Below, one piece after another: positions 7,998 through 16,442 of a DNA stretch of 64,000 bases. The position numbers and the translations under genes are program-made. The notes below the pieces were generated by a model. It searched no databases. It had not been told where the DNA came from and saw nothing but the letters and a program-made list of their open reading frames with translations. Position 1 is the first letter of the stretch; every line of letters starts with the position of its first letter. Source of the stretch: Candidatus Saccharibacteria bacterium UBA5148 (GTDB lineage: Bacteria > Patescibacteriota > Saccharimonadia > Saccharimonadales > UBA4665). The stretch lies in NCBI GenBank assembly GCA_002413835.1, contig DHXU01000007.1, forward strand, positions 78,421 to 142,420, read 5' to 3'.

Positions 7998-8639
7998 ATG
8001 AAAATACAAATCATCAGCTTGTTTCCGGAGATGTTTGAAGCAGTCTTCGCGACAAGTATGCTCTGGAAAGCCAGTGAACGGGGCATCGTCGAATATTCGA
8101 TGATTAACCTGCGCGACTATGGCCTTGGCCCGCGCCGCCAGGTCGATGATACGCCGTATGGCGGCGGTGACGGCATGCTGCTGAAGCCTGAACCATTGGT
8201 GGCAGCCATCGAATATGCCAAATCCCAGGACCCATCAGCTGTTGTTTTATTGCCGACACCGCGTGGGACCACTTATAAGCAGTCAGACGCCAAGCAACTG
8301 GCGGCCGACAAGAACGGCTTGATTATCATCTGCCCGCGCTACGAGGGCTATGACGAACGCGTTACAGCATGGGTTGACCGTCAATATTGTATCGGCAATT
8401 ACGTGCTGACCGGTGGTGAGCTGCCGGCGATGATTATCGTTGATTCAGTCGTGCGTCTGCTACCCGGCGTATTGGGCGGTGAAACCAGCACCGAAATCGA
8501 ATCGTTTCAGGATGATGATGTCAGCATCGAATTTCCGCAGTACACCCGTCCGGCTGAATTCCAGGGCATGAAAGTGCCGGATGTTCTGTTGAACGGTCAT
8601 CACGCCGAAATTTTGAAGTGGCGTAATAATACGCCGTAA
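7998..8639 (+). CDS. trmD: tRNA (guanine-37-N1)-methyltransferase
   Basis: TrmD uses S-adenosylmethionine to methylate G37 next to the anticodon and so prevents +1 frameshifting. The 213-residue protein has the SPOUT-family trefoil-knot segments: PYGGGDGMLLKPEP, IIICPRYEGYDERV and IGNYVLTGGELPAM. The full-length family size is about 230-250, so the C-terminus is slightly short. There is no Shine-Dalgarno; the upstream is very AT-rich (ATGTTAACATAATAATT), which fits a leaderless start. It is convergent with the next gene. Confidence 0.95.
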   Translation: MKIQIISLFPEMFEAVFATSMLWKASERGIVEYSMINLRDYGLGPRRQVDDTPYGGGDGMLLKPEPLVAAIEYAKSQDPSAVVLLPTPRGTTYKQSDAKQLAADKNGLIIICPRYEGYDERVTAWVDRQYCIGNYVLTGGELPAMIIVDSVVRLLPGVLGGETSTEIESFQDDDVSIEFPQYTRPAEFQGMKVPDVLLNGHHAEILKWRNNTP

Positions 8640-8652
8640 TAGCAGCCCCGGA

Positions 8653-9561
8653 TCAGGCGGCTAGCCGGTATTGGTCGTAAAGATAGAGCTGGTAGGTATC
8701 ATCCACGAGCTTCGTGTAATTGGCAGGATCATCAGTCCATGAATGATAGAGGTCGGGTTCGTAATTAATCCTGAAGGTCGCCGCATCTTCTGGTCGTTCC
8801 AGCGTTGATAATGACTGGACGTTGGCGGCGATTTGATCCGGCGGAGCAATAAAGGTCTTGCCCGGGAAGGTAGCGGCAATAGTCGTTTGTTGAAAGGCTG
8901 GTGCCGTCGCCAGATAGGCAAGTGTGTCCAGAGCCCGGGTCCCGCGCCAGGCGTTGGAGTATAGTGGTATCTCTCTGAATGCCCGGAACATTCCCTGGAC
9001 GGCCGCTTGCTTGGCATACCACCAGTCTTCGGGAGCAGCCCGGAAGGGATGCTGATTTCGCTGGCTGGGCGGTTTTCTAAGTTCAGTACATACTTGATAG
9101 CCGGCCCAATTGCAGAGCCACCGCACTGTCCTGACGTTGCAGACGCCCGGCGTGTCAAAACCGCCGATTGCATTGACGCGGGCTTTTTCGGTGCGGGCAA
9201 CCTCAAGCCCGTCAAAGAAGCCAGCCGATGCACCGACGAACAATGATGGCAGCTTGCTATGCGGGTCGAGCCTGTCCTCAACTTTGTCGATGAGTGCAGC
9301 CGTTTTACTGGCAGTCGCTGCATAGTTTGCCGGCTGGACGTCGCGCCGGGCTGCCAGGTCGATAAAAAATTTAGTACTCTTTCGACGCTCATAGGCAATG
9401 ACTATCGCACTCGAATGCTCAGCGGCCCATTGGGCCCGGTAGGCGTGGAGACCCGGGAGCGGCCCGGTAGGCGACACGGTATCTCCGAAGATTTGTCCTG
9501 AGACAGCAATATGCGTCGGTTCTATTTTCGGTAGGAAAACCTTATACGGAATCTCGGGCAT
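8653..9561 (-). CDS. Hypothetical protein, possibly alpha/beta-hydrolase fold
   Basis: A 302-residue cytosolic protein without signal or membrane segment. LPSLFVGASAGFFDG contains G110-A-S112-A-G114, which resembles the nucleophile elbow of alpha/beta hydrolases, and a C-terminal YHSWTDDP could carry the His; this assignment is weak. TATAAT at 9575-9570 lies 8 bases before the ATG and there is no Shine-Dalgarno, so the transcript is probably leaderless. The gene is divergent from sodN, with both promoters packed into about 70 bases. Confidence 0.65.
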   Translation of the reverse strand: MPEIPYKVFLPKIEPTHIAVSGQIFGDTVSPTGPLPGLHAYRAQWAAEHSSAIVIAYERRKSTKFFIDLAARRDVQPANYAATASKTAALIDKVEDRLDPHSKLPSLFVGASAGFFDGLEVARTEKARVNAIGGFDTPGVCNVRTVRWLCNWAGYQVCTELRKPPSQRNQHPFRAAPEDWWYAKQAAVQGMFRAFREIPLYSNAWRGTRALDTLAYLATAPAFQQTTIAATFPGKTFIAPPDQIAANVQSLSTLERPEDAATFRINYEPDLYHSWTDDPANYTKLVDDTYQLYLYDQYRLAA

Positions 9562-9634
9562 GATAAGCGATTATACCAAAGATTCTGTCATATCGGACTA
9601 TAATATTACGCAGTACTTAAGGAGGTCAAAACCT

Positions 9635-10021
9635 ATGAAATTATTTCCGCATATCAAACCTGTCTATGCCCACTGTGACCTGCCATGCGGCGTCTATGAT
9701 CCGGCGCAGGCTCGCATCGAGGCCCAGAGCGTCCTGGAAATTATGAAAAAATACGACGGGCTCGATGAGCATAACAAACTGCGGGCTATCATCATCAAAG
9801 AGCAACGGGCCGAACTGGTCAAGAATCATCTCTGGGTGCTTTGGACAGACTACTTTAAGCCGGTACATCTGGAAAAATATCCAGACCTGCACACTAAATT
9901 CTGGATGGCAACCAAGCAGGCTGGCGAATGTAAACATCACCTGGAACCAGAAGAAGGACAGAAATTGCTGGACATGATCGACGAGATCGCGGCCATCTTC
10001 TGGGAGACTAAGAAGGCGTAG
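9635..10021 (+). CDS. sodN: Nickel-containing superoxide dismutase
   Basis: NiSOD converts superoxide to oxygen and peroxide at a mononuclear Ni site. The nickel hook HCDLPCGVYDP is present: after removal of the first 12 residues, His13 becomes His1, and Cys14 and Cys18 become Cys2 and Cys6. The four-helix body follows (EHNKLRAIIIKEQRAELVK, WATDYFKP-type segment). ATG 9635 has an excellent TTAAGGAGGT 8 bases upstream; a longer frame from 9560 is rejected. A TATAAT box is at 9599-9604. The maturation protease sodX is directly downstream, which confirms the assignment. No nickel regulator (Nur) is in the window. Confidence 0.95.
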   Translation: MKLFPHIKPVYAHCDLPCGVYDPAQARIEAQSVLEIMKKYDGLDEHNKLRAIIIKEQRAELVKNHLWVLWTDYFKPVHLEKYPDLHTKFWMATKQAGECKHHLEPEEGQKLLDMIDEIAAIFWETKKA

Positions 10022-10023
10022 CT

Positions 10024-10347
10024 ATGACTATCATGCCGAAGCCGCTGCTTATCCGGCGCGTGCAAGGTGATAGTATGCTGCCGACACTCCGTGGCGGCCG
10101 GATCGTGGTTGCTTCAGGGCTGGCGCGGCACTACGTGCCTGGCGATGTGGTGATTGTACTGCATGGCGGCCTGGAAAAGATCAAGCGTATTACGGATGTA
10201 CGGATATACAATAATCGGCATGAGGTATTTGTGTGTGGAGATAATCCGGGCAGTAGTACCGATGGCCGTCAGTTCGGCTGGCTGCCGCTGCAAACTGTAA
10301 AAGGGAGGGTCATATGGCCAACAAGCCAGAACTTAAGCCAAAGATAG
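10024..10347 (+). CDS. sodX: NiSOD maturation signal-peptidase-like protease
   Basis: A short S24/S26-type serine protease. RRVQGDSMLPTLRGG carries the catalytic Ser17, and the KIKRI segment (Lys52/Lys54) supplies the general-base Lys; VVCGDNP-type and final GW-LPLQTVKGRV strands complete the fold. It has no membrane anchor, unlike LepB, which suits cytosolic removal of the NiSOD leader. It starts 2 bases after the sodN stop and overlaps the next gene by 34 bases. Known sodN-sodX pairs have the same arrangement. Confidence 0.9.
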   Translation: MTIMPKPLLIRRVQGDSMLPTLRGGRIVVASGLARHYVPGDVVIVLHGGLEKIKRITDVRIYNNRHEVFVCGDNPGSSTDGRQFGWLPLQTVKGRVIWPTSQNLSQR

Positions 10348-11039
10348 CGCTCGGCATCGCGGCGCACCCTGATGATCTTGACTATGGCATGTCCGGGACG
10401 GTTGCCAAGTGGGCCGCCGAAGGCACCGATGTCTACTACCTGATCCTGACGAACGGCAATAAGGGCAGTGCCGACAGGTCGATCAGCCCGGCAGCGTTGA
10501 CGGCTACTCGCCGGGCCGAGCAGCAGGCTGCCGCCAAGGTACTGGGTGTCAAAGATGTCCTTTTCTGCGACTATGACGATGGAATGCTGGAAGTCACCAT
10601 GGATGTCAAAAGGGATATCGCTCGAATTATACGCACCGTTCGTCCCGAAGTCGTCATGACCATGGACCCGAGTGTGCTCTATTCGGCTGACCAGGGATTT
10701 ATCAACCATCCGGATCACCGGGCAGCCGGCCAGGCGACGCTGGATGCTGTATTTCCGCTGGCCCGCGACTACATGAGTTTTCCAGAATTACTACGTGACG
10801 AGGGCCTGGAACCGCACAATGTTTCCACGCTGCTACTACTCAACTTCAACCTGCACAACTATGTCGTAAATATTTCGGATACCATTGAACAAAAGATGAC
10901 AGCTTTAGCTGCCCACACCAGCCAGATGCCTGATCTGCCGGCTACTCAGGCCCGGATGCGCCAGCGCGCGGCGCTTGCCGGAACGGCGGCCGGAGCCGAA
11001 TACGCTGAAGAATTTTTGCGCATCGATATTGCTGGCTAG
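10314..11039 (+). CDS. PIG-L (LmbE-like) family deacetylase
   Basis: A zinc-dependent N-acetyl-sugar deacetylase family member, 241 residues. The metal motif AHPDD is at residues 17-21, and a second His is in the NHPDHRAAG segment. Family members act on N-acetylglucosamine-inositol/PI, bacillithiol or mycothiol precursors, or other amides. GGGAGG at 10303-10308 precedes ATG 10314, inside sodX. Sharing an operon with NiSOD hints at a redox or thiol-related role, but no thiol ligase gene is nearby, so this is inference only. Confidence 0.9.
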   Translation: MANKPELKPKIALGIAAHPDDLDYGMSGTVAKWAAEGTDVYYLILTNGNKGSADRSISPAALTATRRAEQQAAAKVLGVKDVLFCDYDDGMLEVTMDVKRDIARIIRTVRPEVVMTMDPSVLYSADQGFINHPDHRAAGQATLDAVFPLARDYMSFPELLRDEGLEPHNVSTLLLLNFNLHNYVVNISDTIEQKMTALAAHTSQMPDLPATQARMRQRAALAGTAAGAEYAEEFLRIDIAG

Positions 11040-11506
11040 CCCGCGGGGTACTACGTGCGCCCCTGAAATTAATGATTAAATATCTTAAATGGTATGCGAA
11101 ATAATTCGCTGTGCACTTTTCCGGCCTATCGTACTATAAGGGTATCCTCGTAAGACCAGATGCGCATATAGTTAACACTGATCTTAATGCAAGGAGACAC
11201 TCATCAGTTAGTTCGAAGGGAGGAGGGTATAAGCGTAATGATTAATCGAAATGACGCCAGAACGTTTGTACGCTTGCAGCGGAAGAATCTTAAAGCCAGG
11301 CTGTGTAGATTTTATACCAGTACTCTCGATGCAAAGGCCGCCCGCACCTACACGGATGACATTGATGTGTGCCGCGGTGCAAATCGGCGGTTTGGGTATT
11401 ATCACCATTCAGGCCGACCGGGACTCAGGGACGATGACCGCAGTAGTGCATTCATCACGATGCTGAGAGTGTAGCAGAATAACTATATTCATAAGGAGGA
11501 TTACAC
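11040..11506. other. Intergenic stretch of 467 bases with no secure gene
   Basis: The stretch has two Shine-Dalgarno-like sites (AAGGAG near 11191 and GGGAGGAGGG near 11219-11228) and a candidate short frame listed separately. Competing short frames exist on both strands and none is recognisable. The last 40 bases hold the strong AAGGAGG site of the next gene. I see no clear terminator after the PIG-L gene. Confidence 0.4.
11238..11474 (+). CDS. Doubtful small Arg-rich reading frame
   Basis: A 78-codon frame starting at ATG 11238, 10 bases after GGGAGGAGGG. The product is Arg/Asp-rich with no hydrophobic core that I can see, and an overlapping +1 frame has more protein-like strands near its end. 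It may be a small protein, a leader, or decayed sequence. I keep it because of the strong ribosome binding site. Confidence 0.25.
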   Translation: MINRNDARTFVRLQRKNLKARLCRFYTSTLDAKAARTYTDDIDVCRGANRRFGYYHHSGRPGLRDDDRSSAFITMLRV

Positions 11507-11773
11507 ATGAACCTATTAGTATTTATTATCTTTGGTGCAATTGTTGGATGGATCGCTTCGATGATCACTCATCGTAATGGTGAACAAGGTGCAATTGGCA
11601 ACATAGTCGTTGGTATTCTGGGTGCATTCCTCGGTGGCTTCATCATGAGCACTATCGGTGGAACCGGTGTTAGCGGCTTCAACATCCGTAGCTTCCTGGT
11701 AGCCCTGATGGGTGCTGTCATCCTGCTCTTCCTGTACAACGCAGTTCGCCGCGGTGCTCACCACACTGCCTAG
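11507..11773 (+). CDS. GlsB/YeaQ/YmgE-family small membrane protein
   Basis: An 88-residue protein with three hydrophobic helices and the glycine-rich pattern of the Transgly_assoc family (FGAIVGWIASMI, GNIVVGILGAFLGGFI). Family members are stress-induced inner-membrane proteins of unknown mechanism. AAGGAGG lies 8-9 bases before ATG. A 19-bp terminator directly follows, so it is probably a single-gene transcript. Confidence 0.9.
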   Translation: MNLLVFIIFGAIVGWIASMITHRNGEQGAIGNIVVGILGAFLGGFIMSTIGGTGVSGFNIRSFLVALMGAVILLFLYNAVRRGAHHTA

Positions 11774-11787
11774 TAGCTGCTAGTCAC

Positions 11788-11831
11788 ACATAAAATAAGC
11801 CCTGGCTTTAGTGCCAGGGCTTATTTTATGT
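11788..11831. terminator. Bidirectional terminator
   Basis: A perfect 19-bp inverted repeat, 11788-11806 with 11813-11831, GC-rich at the loop end (GCCCTGGC) and A/T-rich at the base (AAAATAA/TTATTTT). It can stop both the GlsB-like gene and the response regulator on the opposite strand. Confidence 0.9.
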
Positions 11832-11893
11832 ATCGAAACAATAGGAACGAAACTGTGCTGCAAGTAATCTTTGAGATTCTGCCACGCAGAGGA

Positions 11894-12262
11894 TTATAGA
11901 TGGCGGGCGATGTGGTTCACGCGGGCTGCCAGTTCACGCGGAGATGTATTGGCCTTCAGGATGTAGCGGTGAGCTCCGAGCTTGCGCGCTTCTTCGACCT
12001 GTTCATCTTCGTTGAGGTTGCTGAGAATGATAATAGTCGTTTTGGAGGCCTTGCCCGGCTTATAATGTCGCAGGAACTCGAGGCCGTCCATCTTTGGCAT
12101 CAACATGTCGAGAAGTATGAGATCAGGCGTGCTGACTTTGAGCTTCTCCAGGCCCTCTTCGCCGTTGAAGGCGGTAGTCACTTCATGGCCGTCTTTTTCT
12201 AGTATAAGCTTGTAGGCTTCATTCAGTGTTTCGTTGTCTTCAACGATCAAAACTTTACTCAT
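11894..12262 (-). CDS. Single-domain response regulator (receiver only)
   Basis: A CheY-like receiver domain of about 122 residues with no output domain. Acidic pair E8/D9, phospho-acceptor D52 in LILLDMLMPKMDG, a switch Ser in IIILSN and the conserved Lys in YILKAN are present. ATG 12262 is chosen over TTG 12268; TACAAT at 12275-12270 lies 7 bases upstream and there is no Shine-Dalgarno, so a leaderless start is likely. The adjacent divergent histidine kinase is the likely phosphodonor. Confidence 0.92.
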   Translation of the reverse strand: MSKVLIVEDNETLNEAYKLILEKDGHEVTTAFNGEEGLEKLKVSTPDLILLDMLMPKMDGLEFLRHYKPGKASKTTIIILSNLNEDEQVEEARKLGAHRYILKANTSPRELAARVNHIARHL

Positions 12263-12347
12263 ATGCAATATTGTATGCTATAGGGGGTAATATGTAAATC
12301 TCTGAGTGATTTCGGTGTATAGTGATAATTGTAAGGACCCTTGACAG

Positions 12348-13691
12348 ATGAATCCCACCTCTAACTGGAAATATATCAATAAAGGCCTGCTGGTTATCTT
12401 GAGTGTGTTTGTCCTCGCGACGATCGCCTCAATCATTTTCCTGAGTAATACGTTACTGAAATTAGATAACCTTATCAGTAGCGGCAGCCAAAGTGTCAGG
12501 TCGGTACTAGTGCTGCAGAACTTCCTGCTCAACCTGGAAGATGCCGATACGAATGCTCGGGGCTACGTTATAACCGGTGATGCGCAATATCTGACGCAGT
12601 ATAATCAGGCCAGGCAGAAGGTACCTGCATTTTTAGGATATTTGCAGCCGAACCCACAGCTCCATATATCCAGGGATCAGGTTACGAGACTGAAAAGTTT
12701 GTCAGACACTACACTGGCACTTATGCAACACACCGTCGAGGCAAGGACTACAGGCGGTGAAGAGGCAGCTCGGACTATTCTAGCCACCGGGGAAAGTAAT
12801 AAGCTGATGGGTGAGATTCGAAGCAGCGCCGCAGCTATGTCGTCTGATAGCTTGAAGGGAATCGGTCCGCGGCAGAAGCAGTCGCATGAAAACTTAGTCT
12901 GGGCGCTATGGGTGGCGGTTGCACTGAGTATATTTGTCCTCAGTATCTGTGCCGTCATCGTCTGGTATTTCCAGCGTTCGCTGCGCAGAGAGCGGGCACT
13001 TGAGAATACAAAGAGCGAGTTCCTGTCGCTGGCTTCACACCAGCTGCGTACTCCAGCTACCAATGTGAAGCAATACGTCGGCCTGCTGCTCGACGGCTAC
13101 CTCGGCCGCCTGACCCGCAAACAACACGAAGCTCTGACGGTCGCCTACAAGAACAACGAATCCGAAATCCGCATCATGAACGATCTGCTCGATGTTGCCA
13201 AGCTCGACCTGAAGCGCATTCAGCTGCATACGCAGCGGGTTAACATTGTGTCGATTGTCAGACAGGTTCTGAAAGAGTTTGATAGTTACACTGAGGCCCG
13301 CGGGCTGGATATAACCCTGAAGGCACCGACTGAAGTCATGGCTGTCGTCGACCGCGAGTATATCAAGGGCGTGATTGAAAAACTGATAGACAACGCTATC
13401 AAGTACTCCCACGACAGGACGAAAATAACCGTCAAGGTCCGCAGCAATGCGGCGCTCGGTGCCTGTGAGATCATTATCAGAGATAATGGCCTGGGCATTC
13501 AAAAGCGTGAAATATCGAAGCTTTTCATGAAGTTTTCACGGCTGACCAATGAATTCTCGGCAAATACCGAGGGCAGCGGCCTCGGACTCTATTGGGTGAA
13601 GCAGGTGCTGGAATTACACGGCGGCTCGATAGATGTGACGTCGCAGGAAGGCCGCGGATCGAAATTTACGGTCCGGGTTCCGCTCACATAA
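12348..13691 (+). CDS. CHASE3-domain sensor histidine kinase
   Basis: A 447-residue membrane kinase. Two transmembrane helices (about residues 10-30 and 185-207) flank an extracellular, helical CHASE3-type sensor with the typical NARGYVITGD segment. A HisKA domain follows, with phospho-acceptor H231 in LASHQLRTPATN. The HATPase_c domain has the N box (IDNAIKYS), G1 (DNGLGI) and G2 (GSGLGLYWVKQVL). It is flanked by two receiver-only regulators on the opposite strand, which suggests a branched phosphorelay. The stimulus is unknown. Confidence 0.95.
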   Translation: MNPTSNWKYINKGLLVILSVFVLATIASIIFLSNTLLKLDNLISSGSQSVRSVLVLQNFLLNLEDADTNARGYVITGDAQYLTQYNQARQKVPAFLGYLQPNPQLHISRDQVTRLKSLSDTTLALMQHTVEARTTGGEEAARTILATGESNKLMGEIRSSAAAMSSDSLKGIGPRQKQSHENLVWALWVAVALSIFVLSICAVIVWYFQRSLRRERALENTKSEFLSLASHQLRTPATNVKQYVGLLLDGYLGRLTRKQHEALTVAYKNNESEIRIMNDLLDVAKLDLKRIQLHTQRVNIVSIVRQVLKEFDSYTEARGLDITLKAPTEVMAVVDREYIKGVIEKLIDNAIKYSHDRTKITVKVRSNAALGACEIIIRDNGLGIQKREISKLFMKFSRLTNEFSANTEGSGLGLYWVKQVLELHGGSIDVTSQEGRGSKFTVRVPLT

Positions 13692-13711
13692 TCAACAGCT
13701 GGCCTGCAATC

Positions 13712-14134
13712 CTACATAGCAGCGTGGACGGATTTCTCGTCCGTAGCTGTCCGCGCGCCGCGGCCATCTGATCCAAGGACGTCGCTGACGATCTTGACCA
13801 AGCCCTGGGGTGCTGTCCAGGCCTTGATGACACACTGGTCGGCGCCAAGCCGGAAGGCTTCATGAATCTCAGAGGCATGTTCCAGGTTCGTGAAGATCAG
13901 TACCTTTACATTCTTATGTTTGTTGACGACGTCGTACTCCTGCAGGAATTCAACACCGGACTTAACCGGCATCAGCAGGTCGAGCAAAATGAGGTCGGGC
14001 TCGAAACTTTTGACTTTCTGTAATGCTTCATCACCGTTGAAGGCGGTTTTAACATCGTATTTTTCTTTTTCGAGAATCATGCGGTAGGCCGCATTCAGGT
14101 CTTGGTCATCCTCAACTATAAATATTTTCGTCAC
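13712..14134 (-). CDS. Single-domain response regulator
   Basis: A receiver domain of 140 residues, phospho-acceptor D52 in LILLDLLMPVKSG, acidic pair at E8-D9, and conserved Lys in CVIKAW. The last 18 residues are a short tail beyond the fold. The start is GTG with GGAG 7 bases upstream. It is convergent with the CHASE3 kinase and closely resembles the regulator at 11894, so the two probably arose by duplication and compete for the same kinase. Confidence 0.92.
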   Translation of the reverse strand: MTKIFIVEDDQDLNAAYRMILEKEKYDVKTAFNGDEALQKVKSFEPDLILLDLLMPVKSGVEFLQEYDVVNKHKNVKVLIFTNLEHASEIHEAFRLGADQCVIKAWTAPQGLVKIVSDVLGSDGRGARTATDEKSVHAAM

Positions 14135-14369
14135 GCTTGCTCTCCATCTGTTATGTATGCAGTCTGCACTACAATGTGACGAAAAGCAGTGGAATATATC
14201 ACAATGGTGGAATGGGCTTTATGTATTGTGGAAACATCTGTGGAAAATGCTTGTGCCTGCGTTTGACAGGCTGTCACTGTAGGTCGCATTTGTTAATAAG
14301 AAATTCGACAGCCAACTTTTGTTTTCAGGCATAAGCTATAAGTACAAATGTAAAAGAGGGGGAGTGCAT

Positions 14370-14519
14370 ATGGCAGGAACAGCGGCAAGTAATGAAGACA
14401 AACGAGGATTGAAAAGCGCCAGCAAGGCGACACGGACACGTGTAGCCAAGATGGGCGGGGCAGCCTTCCACGAAAAACGCGGTGCCAAGGGTACCGACAG
14501 CCGCAAGACAATCGAATAG
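14370..14519 (+). CDS. 49-residue KGG-like stress peptide
   Basis: A small basic, hydrophilic protein. KMGGAAFHEKRGAKG resembles the glycine/lysine repeats of KGG-type (YciG/Em-like) stress-induced proteins, but only one repeat-like unit is present. AGAGGGGGAG is 5 bases before ATG, and a strong terminator follows, so it is its own transcript. The family link is tentative. Confidence 0.65.
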   Translation: MAGTAASNEDKRGLKSASKATRTRVAKMGGAAFHEKRGAKGTDSRKTIE

Positions 14520-14542
14520 CAGCCAGCGGCTGACTGACGTAC

Positions 14543-14575
14543 ATAACCCCGGAGTTCCGGGGTTATTTTTGTTTT
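14543..14575 (+). terminator. Intrinsic terminator after the KGG-like gene
   Basis: A 10-bp perfect stem ATAACCCCGG/CCGGGGTTAT with a 4-base loop, then TTTTGTTTT. Confidence 0.9.
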
Positions 14576-14653
14576 GGATTTCCGTCCGGCTAACCTCTTT
14601 GTGCGGTGCACCTCTATCTGTCATACTACTTATGGTAGTACTACACGATACTT

Positions 14654-16381
14654 ATGGAACAGTCGATCTTCTTTCAACTTAGTTTGATACTTGCCTTAGC
14701 GGCAGGTATTTCTGTGACCTTCAAATATTTGCGGCAGCCGCTGATCATTGGCTATATTCTGACCGGCTTCCTTGTCGGGCCGTCACTGCTGAACCTGGTA
14801 CATAACCACGACGCCTTCTCGTCGTTCAGCCAGATCGGTATCGCACTGCTGCTGTTCGTAATTGGGCTGGGGCTAAACGTCGGCATCATCCGGGCGACGG
14901 GTAAACCAGTGTTATTGGCCTTCCTGATGGTTACGCTGGGGGTAGGCTCGGTTGCATTTGGCGTATCCACTTTATTGGGCTTATCACGCGCTGATAGCCT
15001 GATACTATCGGTCGCCTTGTTGTTCAGCAGTACGATCATCGTCATTACATCGCTCAGTGATAAGCGGGAGCAATCACGGCTGTATGGACAGATTGCCATT
15101 GGAATACTACTTGTCGAGGATATCCTGGCGACCGTGGCGTTGCTGTTCGTGTCGGCCCAGGGCGGACAAGGCGCCCACGGCGGCAGTATGGGCGCGTCGG
15201 GCTTCGGCATGCTGCTGCTCCGCGGTGCAGTTTTAGCAGTGGCTTTGCTGATCTGCGGCAGTTTTTTGTTGCCACGGACGATCCATGTCTTTGCTAAGAG
15301 CCAGGAGCTGCTCTACATCTTTGCACTGGCCTGGGCTTTCGGCATCGCCAGCATCTTCTGGTGGTATGGCTTTTCGCTGGAAGTCGGCGCTTTGTTTGCC
15401 GGTGTCAGCCTGGCGCATTTACCATATGCCAAGGAGATAAGCACTCGCCTGAAGCCACTGCGGGATTTCTTCATCGTCTTATTCTTCGTGGAACTTGGCC
15501 AGACGCTCAACCTGAACAATATCAGTTCGGCAATAGTACCGGCCTTGGTACTGTCGCTGGTGGTTATGATAATCAAGCCGTTGATGATCCAGACCAGCCT
15601 GGGTTTGCTGGGCTACACCAAACAGACAGGCTTCAAGGCTGCCGCGCACTTGTCTCAGATCAGCGAATTTTCTATCGTCCTGGCGGTGTTGGCGGTCAGT
15701 ACTGGTGTTGCTAACCCTCGTATTGCGACGATTGTCACCTTGACAGCGATAATCACTATCGTCGGGTCGGCATACCTCATGAAATATGATAATAGTCTGT
15801 ACCGGTTGTTCCGCGGCCCGTTGTCGTTATTTGAACGGGTTCAGACTAGGCGCGAGGTGCGGGCACTCAAAAACTACCCGTTAGTACTGCTTGGCTACCG
15901 CAAGGGCGGCTATGAGTTCGTGCGGACCTTCCGGGAGATGAAGAAGCGCTATATCGTCATAGATTATGATCCCGAGGTCGCCGAGCTGTTGGAACATCAG
16001 CATATCAATCATCTCTACGGTGACGTCACGGATCTCGAATTGCTCGATGAAATCAGTCTGCATGAGTCGGAGCTGGTCGTTAGTACGATTACAGACGTTA
16101 CTACCAATATGATGCTCATCAAACACATCATGGCCCGGGGCCGCGAGACAATATTCGTCTGTCATGCTTCGAGTCTCGACGAGGCGACGCAGCTCTACGA
16201 CAAGGGTGCATCGTATGTCCTGCTGCCGCATTTTATCGGCAGTGAGCAGGCCAGCAGCTTCATCCGGCGCAACGGCAGTGATAAGGCGGCCTTCGACGCC
16301 TATCGGCGGCGACATTTGCAAAGCCTGTGCAGCGTTGATGGCAAAATAGCCAGGGCGCCTGTCAAGAAAATAGCTGTCTGA
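14654..16381 (+). CDS. CPA2-family cation:proton antiporter with a TrkA-N domain
   Basis: A 575-residue KefB/KefC-like antiporter. About 12 membrane helices fill residues 5-380, with family motifs (PLIIGYILTGFLVGPSLL, VEDILATVALLF, LSQISEFSIVLAVLAV). A cytosolic Rossmann TrkA-N domain follows, from about 405 to 520, although the first Gly-rich loop reads LGYRKGGYEF rather than GxGxxG. It exchanges K+ or Na+ for H+ and probably is gated by nucleotide. There is no obvious Shine-Dalgarno. It is monocistronic or coupled with the next glycosyltransferase 61 bases on. Confidence 0.92.
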   Translation: MEQSIFFQLSLILALAAGISVTFKYLRQPLIIGYILTGFLVGPSLLNLVHNHDAFSSFSQIGIALLLFVIGLGLNVGIIRATGKPVLLAFLMVTLGVGSVAFGVSTLLGLSRADSLILSVALLFSSTIIVITSLSDKREQSRLYGQIAIGILLVEDILATVALLFVSAQGGQGAHGGSMGASGFGMLLLRGAVLAVALLICGSFLLPRTIHVFAKSQELLYIFALAWAFGIASIFWWYGFSLEVGALFAGVSLAHLPYAKEISTRLKPLRDFFIVLFFVELGQTLNLNNISSAIVPALVLSLVVMIIKPLMIQTSLGLLGYTKQTGFKAAAHLSQISEFSIVLAVLAVSTGVANPRIATIVTLTAIITIVGSAYLMKYDNSLYRLFRGPLSLFERVQTRREVRALKNYPLVLLGYRKGGYEFVRTFREMKKRYIVIDYDPEVAELLEHQHINHLYGDVTDLELLDEISLHESELVVSTITDVTTNMMLIKHIMARGRETIFVCHASSLDEATQLYDKGASYVLLPHFIGSEQASSFIRRNGSDKAAFDAYRRRHLQSLCSVDGKIARAPVKKIAV

Positions 16382-16442
16382 TTGCCTGACTAGCAGCGTC
16401 GTTTTACGAGCCTGGCCATCAATCTGGTATAATTGCAACAAT

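Noticed and set aside
14137..14334. Cys-rich 65-codon frame before the KGG-like gene
   Set aside because: No ribosome binding site; Cys-rich composition results from TGT-rich intergenic sequence.
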